64,000 nucleotides of DNA from Prunella strophiata (lineage: Eukaryota > Chordata > Aves > Passeriformes > Prunellidae): NCBI GenBank assembly GCA_036583965.1, contig JAZBQD010000027.1, forward strand, positions 9,587,187-9,651,186, in the 5' to 3' direction. A program made the translations under genes and the position numbers. The notes beneath the pieces were generated by a model. The model had not been told where the DNA came from. It searched no databases and saw nothing but the letters and a program-made list of their open reading frames with translations. Of the stretch, positions 60,362-64,000 are shown piece by piece; position 1 is the stretch's first letter; each line of letters starts with the position of its first letter.

Positions 60362-63300
60362 GTAAGTCTTTGTTGTCCTCACAAATAGAAAGAACGCTCA
60401 CAAATTCTGTCAACAGTAAGAAAGACACTGATCCTGTAACAAGTACCTTGCAATAGGAGATAACCCCCATTTGGATTTTGTGTTTAGTACAGTGACTGCT
60501 GTAGTTCAGAGTCCTTTGGGCCTTTGATTTCCTCCTGTAGGAAAAATGCCAATCTGGGTATCATTGTGCAGTTTTCCCAGGGCAAAACAGGTGGCAAGAT
60601 TCCCTTGGCACTGAAATGTTTGTGTGCTTTTTTGTCTTGTTTTCCATAATAATTTCTCAAGCACGGTTAAATGAGATCTGTTTAGTTTTCTCTTCTGGAT
60701 GGAGATGTGCTGGGTTGGCAGCTCTGGGATTTTCTGTGTTTTGCCAGCTGGCAAACATGCACATTTGTGTAAGCTCATTCATAGCTGATACTGAGAGACA
60801 GGTGCTGATTTACTGTTCTTCAAATAACTGTGCTGGCATATGTCCAGTATTAACATGACTGCGCCTAGAGAACAAGAGTGCATCACTTAAGAGCTTCGTG
60901 AGACACCTCTGAGGCACCTCTCTGGACTCTTATTTACTGGGATTGGCAGCATGGGAACAGTTAAATATATTTCAGTGGTGGATTTCACTCCCTGTGCCTG
61001 GGGAGTGTCTGTGATGTTAATGCATACAAATGCATATGTGTTGCTGCCTAATATGAAATGTAAAAATGAGAACTGCAAATTACTATTGATGGCACTAACA
61101 AAATAGAGATGCTTACAGTCTCAGATCCATAGGCAATACTTCTCCATAGCTCTTTAGCAGCCATTAGAAGTGATTAGAGAAAGGAGCTCCCAAGCTTGTA
61201 TGACAGGGCTTCTTTTAATCTTTGTTAAAGGTATTTTGCAAGCAATCCAAAACTTGCTCCCAACAGATGCTGAGGCCGTATCCAAAGTGTAAGAACTTCT
61301 TCTCCCATGCATGTGCTTCCTGTGTCTGGCAGTCACCACAGCTGCTGACCCTCACTGAGGCTGGCACAGCCTGGGGGTGCTCTGGGGTGGCTGCAGGGCT
61401 CTTTGCACCGGTAGCAGCTCTGCCAGGTGGGGACCCTCTGTTTGATGGTGTGGTGGCATCAGGGGTTGAGGAGAGGACAGAGCTGTGAAACATCCGCTGG
61501 AGTGATCGATACCGAGACAGCGCTGCTTTGTTAACTAATCCGGAGCTGACAATGGGTCTCACACTGACTCACTGCTGTTGCTTTGTGATGTTCACATCAG
61601 CTGCCTGCAGTTAAATCCTGCAAATCCAATTCCTGCGCTTCCTAGTGTTTATAGGCCATGAGGAGACATAAGAAATTGCATGGCATATTTAATTAGTTAC
61701 TTGTTTAAGAACCTAACTCTCAAGAAGAGCAGTTTCATGAAGGCTTAAATAACAATAAATGACTTAGAATTTTTGTTTTTAGCTGTAACCTGAAGGTTAT
61801 TAACTGTATCAATTCATAAAAGCAGAAATATCTTCAGAAAGCAAAATGTGGCTTCTTCCTGCCCCTTGCTCTCTTTTTATTTGTGGTTGTGATCAAGTTC
61901 TAAGTGCTGTGATTATAATAGCAATAATTGTATGTCAGTGGGCTCTCTTCTGAAAGAGAGACTTCCTTACTCATGCATGGTAATGCTTATTTGAAAGATT
62001 TATAAAGGAAATCTAAGGAAATTATTTCTGCCCCAAACAGAACTTTCTGTCAAGGCTCCCACAGAGTTTTGAAAAGAAACCCCACAAATGTGTTTGAATA
62101 GCAATAATGAGGTTATTGGTATAGTGGGGGGACCTGTGTGCTCACTGCCAAACTGTTCATATACTGTAAAAATTAGAAGATACAGTTTCTGTGTCAGGAA
62201 AACTCAGTCCAAAGTGTTGATTTCTTCAAAAGCATCTGCAGATTATGTAAGTATCATTATCTTTCATACAGGATAAACTCACAGTAACATGGGAAATATT
62301 TAACCATAAGTATTAAAAATTAAATGGGAAAATAGGAACACAGATAAAGTATCTGATTATGTATTGTCCTTGGATGTTACAGCAGTCATTTGCAGATGTC
62401 AGTCTTCCAGTTTTCTGGCAGGTAGATAATATCACCTCAATTTTATAGACCAGTTAGGTAACAAAAGAAAGGGAGTAGCATGCTCAGGGCTGCTCACTGA
62501 GCTGAGCATAGCTGACATTGAAAATTAGGAATAAGCTCTCAGTTATGAACTTCAAACTCATTATTTCTTTTTCTTTCCTGGCTGTAAAATTACTTTGGTA
62601 TTGAGTACATGGCTGAGCTGTTTACTGAAGTTGTGGTAAAGCAGTCCTTACCCAGCGTCCATGTTCCATGTCCTGGATTGCAGAGGAAAGTTTATATGGT
62701 TACATTCTGCTGAACTGGCTACAGAATCAGTCAACTTCCCCACCCTGGGCTGTGCCTGTTTATTTCTCATCTCAAACTGTGGAACAATAGTCCTCTGATG
62801 AATTTGTGCTTTCTTTCAAAATAAGACTGTAGTCTCTTTTTGCCTTTATGGCTTGATTGAGATCAAGTTAATGGCAGAGGCAGAGATACGTGCACAGATT
62901 CCTATCAATAAATGGTTTGTTTAAAATAAAAGGGTGCTCTATTTTGGGCCCTGGTTCTAGATTACAGTGGGCAATGAAGAAAAACAAAATACAAAAGAAA
63001 AATTTAGGGTTTTTTGGCATACAAGTGGATTTACAAAGTATCAATGGTACTGCTGTATTACTGATTAGAAATTTAGTTTGGAAAAAAAAATTGGATAATT
63101 TGACGGTAGGTGTGGAATGTTCTCTAGTAATTGAACATATTTCTTTGCTGAATTGGTAGTGCTAGAAGTTACTAAAGTTATCAAAGTAGGACCTTTGTTT
63201 GACTAATACTGAGTTTTTGTACTAAAAGGAAAATGGTAAAATCTCCAGCTTTTTCTGTGTATTTCTCTCAACTCTTTTTAGTATTAGAAATTAGTAGAAT

Positions 63301-64000
63301 CACAATTACTGCCAGACTTTTGAAAGGTTTGGGGGTTTATTTTGTGCCTAGTTTCTGTAGATCTTCTGAACCTGTGCTAAAGCTCTTGTAACACATGCTG
63401 ACTAGTTTTGTTTGGCAAAGTTTTGTTACATTTGGCATGTCTCTCTTCTTGCTGCAAGAAGTTGTAGTATAGTGACATTCTGTATTACTTCTCTGAAAAC
63501 AGCCACAACCCATCTGACTCTCTGGAATCAACATAGCAGCTTAGTATTATCTGGACTGGTGTATTTCTTTCAGCTTCTGTTTGTCATTGCAAATTTTCCT
63601 AGTGATATCAAATTTTTGATTTGATATAGGCATCACTGCTATGAGTATGTGTATCTGACAGTAGGTACATTTTAATGTTAAGAAAAACATTTCAGATTAC
63701 AGACTTAAAAGCACTGTGATCTGAGCTGAAGAACAGGTTTTTCTTAGCTGAAGGGAGCTTTTTTCAATCAACCATAAAGTTAAGGCATTCTTCTTACACA
63801 TTTGTCCTTGAGTCATGAATATATGTCCCTGTATATGTGATGACTCGTGGCATGACTGTGAGACTTGGATAAAATATAGCTGACCCTATGGTTTTTTTTA
63901 ATATTCCTTCTGCTGTCACAGCAAGGAAGTAGTCTGTGTTTGAGAGAAGTTTTGTATCAGAGCCAAGTTGCTGGTCTGCTTCCCTGTGAAAGACTTTTTT

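Larger units (their letters stand above)
51922..64000 (+). other. TESK2: TESK2 intron 2 (continues past window end)
   Basis: I searched for the next exon, which should carry the VRHR..GQVMALKMN-type segment with the catalytic lysine, and did not find it in 12 kb. A long intron here fits the large size of the gene in mammals. The stretch holds two long homopolymers (55725-55765 and 60216-60250), two short Leu-rich open frames at 57.3-57.7 kb and a microexon-like element at 60328-60361. Confidence 0.65.

Noticed and set aside
1..64000. CRISPR array, operon-like clusters, prophage or toxin-antitoxin systems
   Set aside because: No regularly spaced repeats, no compact same-strand coding series and no bacterial-type genes; the sequence is a vertebrate chromosome.

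Overview
This window reads as vertebrate nuclear DNA, most likely from a bird. The genes are split into short exons by GT-AG introns, three CpG-rich promoter islands stand out of AT-rich surroundings, and the only transposon fragments I recognise are CR1 LINE 3' ends. I see no bacterial, viral or CRISPR-type content. Coding sequence makes up well under 5% of the window.

Layout. From 1 to 6.4 kb I find no gene. MMACHC (cobalamin processing) lies on the minus strand at 6.4-9.9 kb as four coding exons, with an apparent one-base insertion in the last one. Its CpG promoter at about 9.9-10.1 kb carries two ZNF143/THAP11-type sites. From 10.2 to 21 kb there is a gene-poor stretch with a CR1 tail and a few exon-like segments that I cannot name. 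On the minus strand at 21.0-35.6 kb is a five-exon gene for a 377-residue, single-pass, mucin-like membrane protein. It has a signal peptide exon in a CpG island, two Ser/Thr-rich exons, a membrane exon and a 14-residue terminal exon. I could not attach a symbol to it. From 36 to 43 kb is non-coding DNA with a small orphan CpG island. At 43.3-44.0 kb is the TESK2 promoter (plus strand), with seven CCAAT boxes, a TATA-like element and a non-coding first exon. The first coding exon of TESK2 is at 51.7-51.9 kb, and the window ends inside its long second intron.

MMACHC and TESK2 being neighbours in opposite orientation matches the conserved vertebrate order as I remember it (TESK2 - CCDC163 - MMACHC - PRDX1 in mammals). 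I could identify neither CCDC163 nor PRDX1 here. The mucin-like gene occupies the interval between the two landmarks, where I know of no such gene in mammals. The three genes are neighbours rather than a functional unit: vitamin B12 trafficking, a cell-surface glycoprotein and an actin-regulating kinase. No new molecular system is demonstrated. The points most worth checking are the uncharacterised mucin-like gene, the MMACHC frameshift, the ZNF143/THAP11 and CRE sites at MMACHC, and the CCAAT array and uORFs of TESK2.
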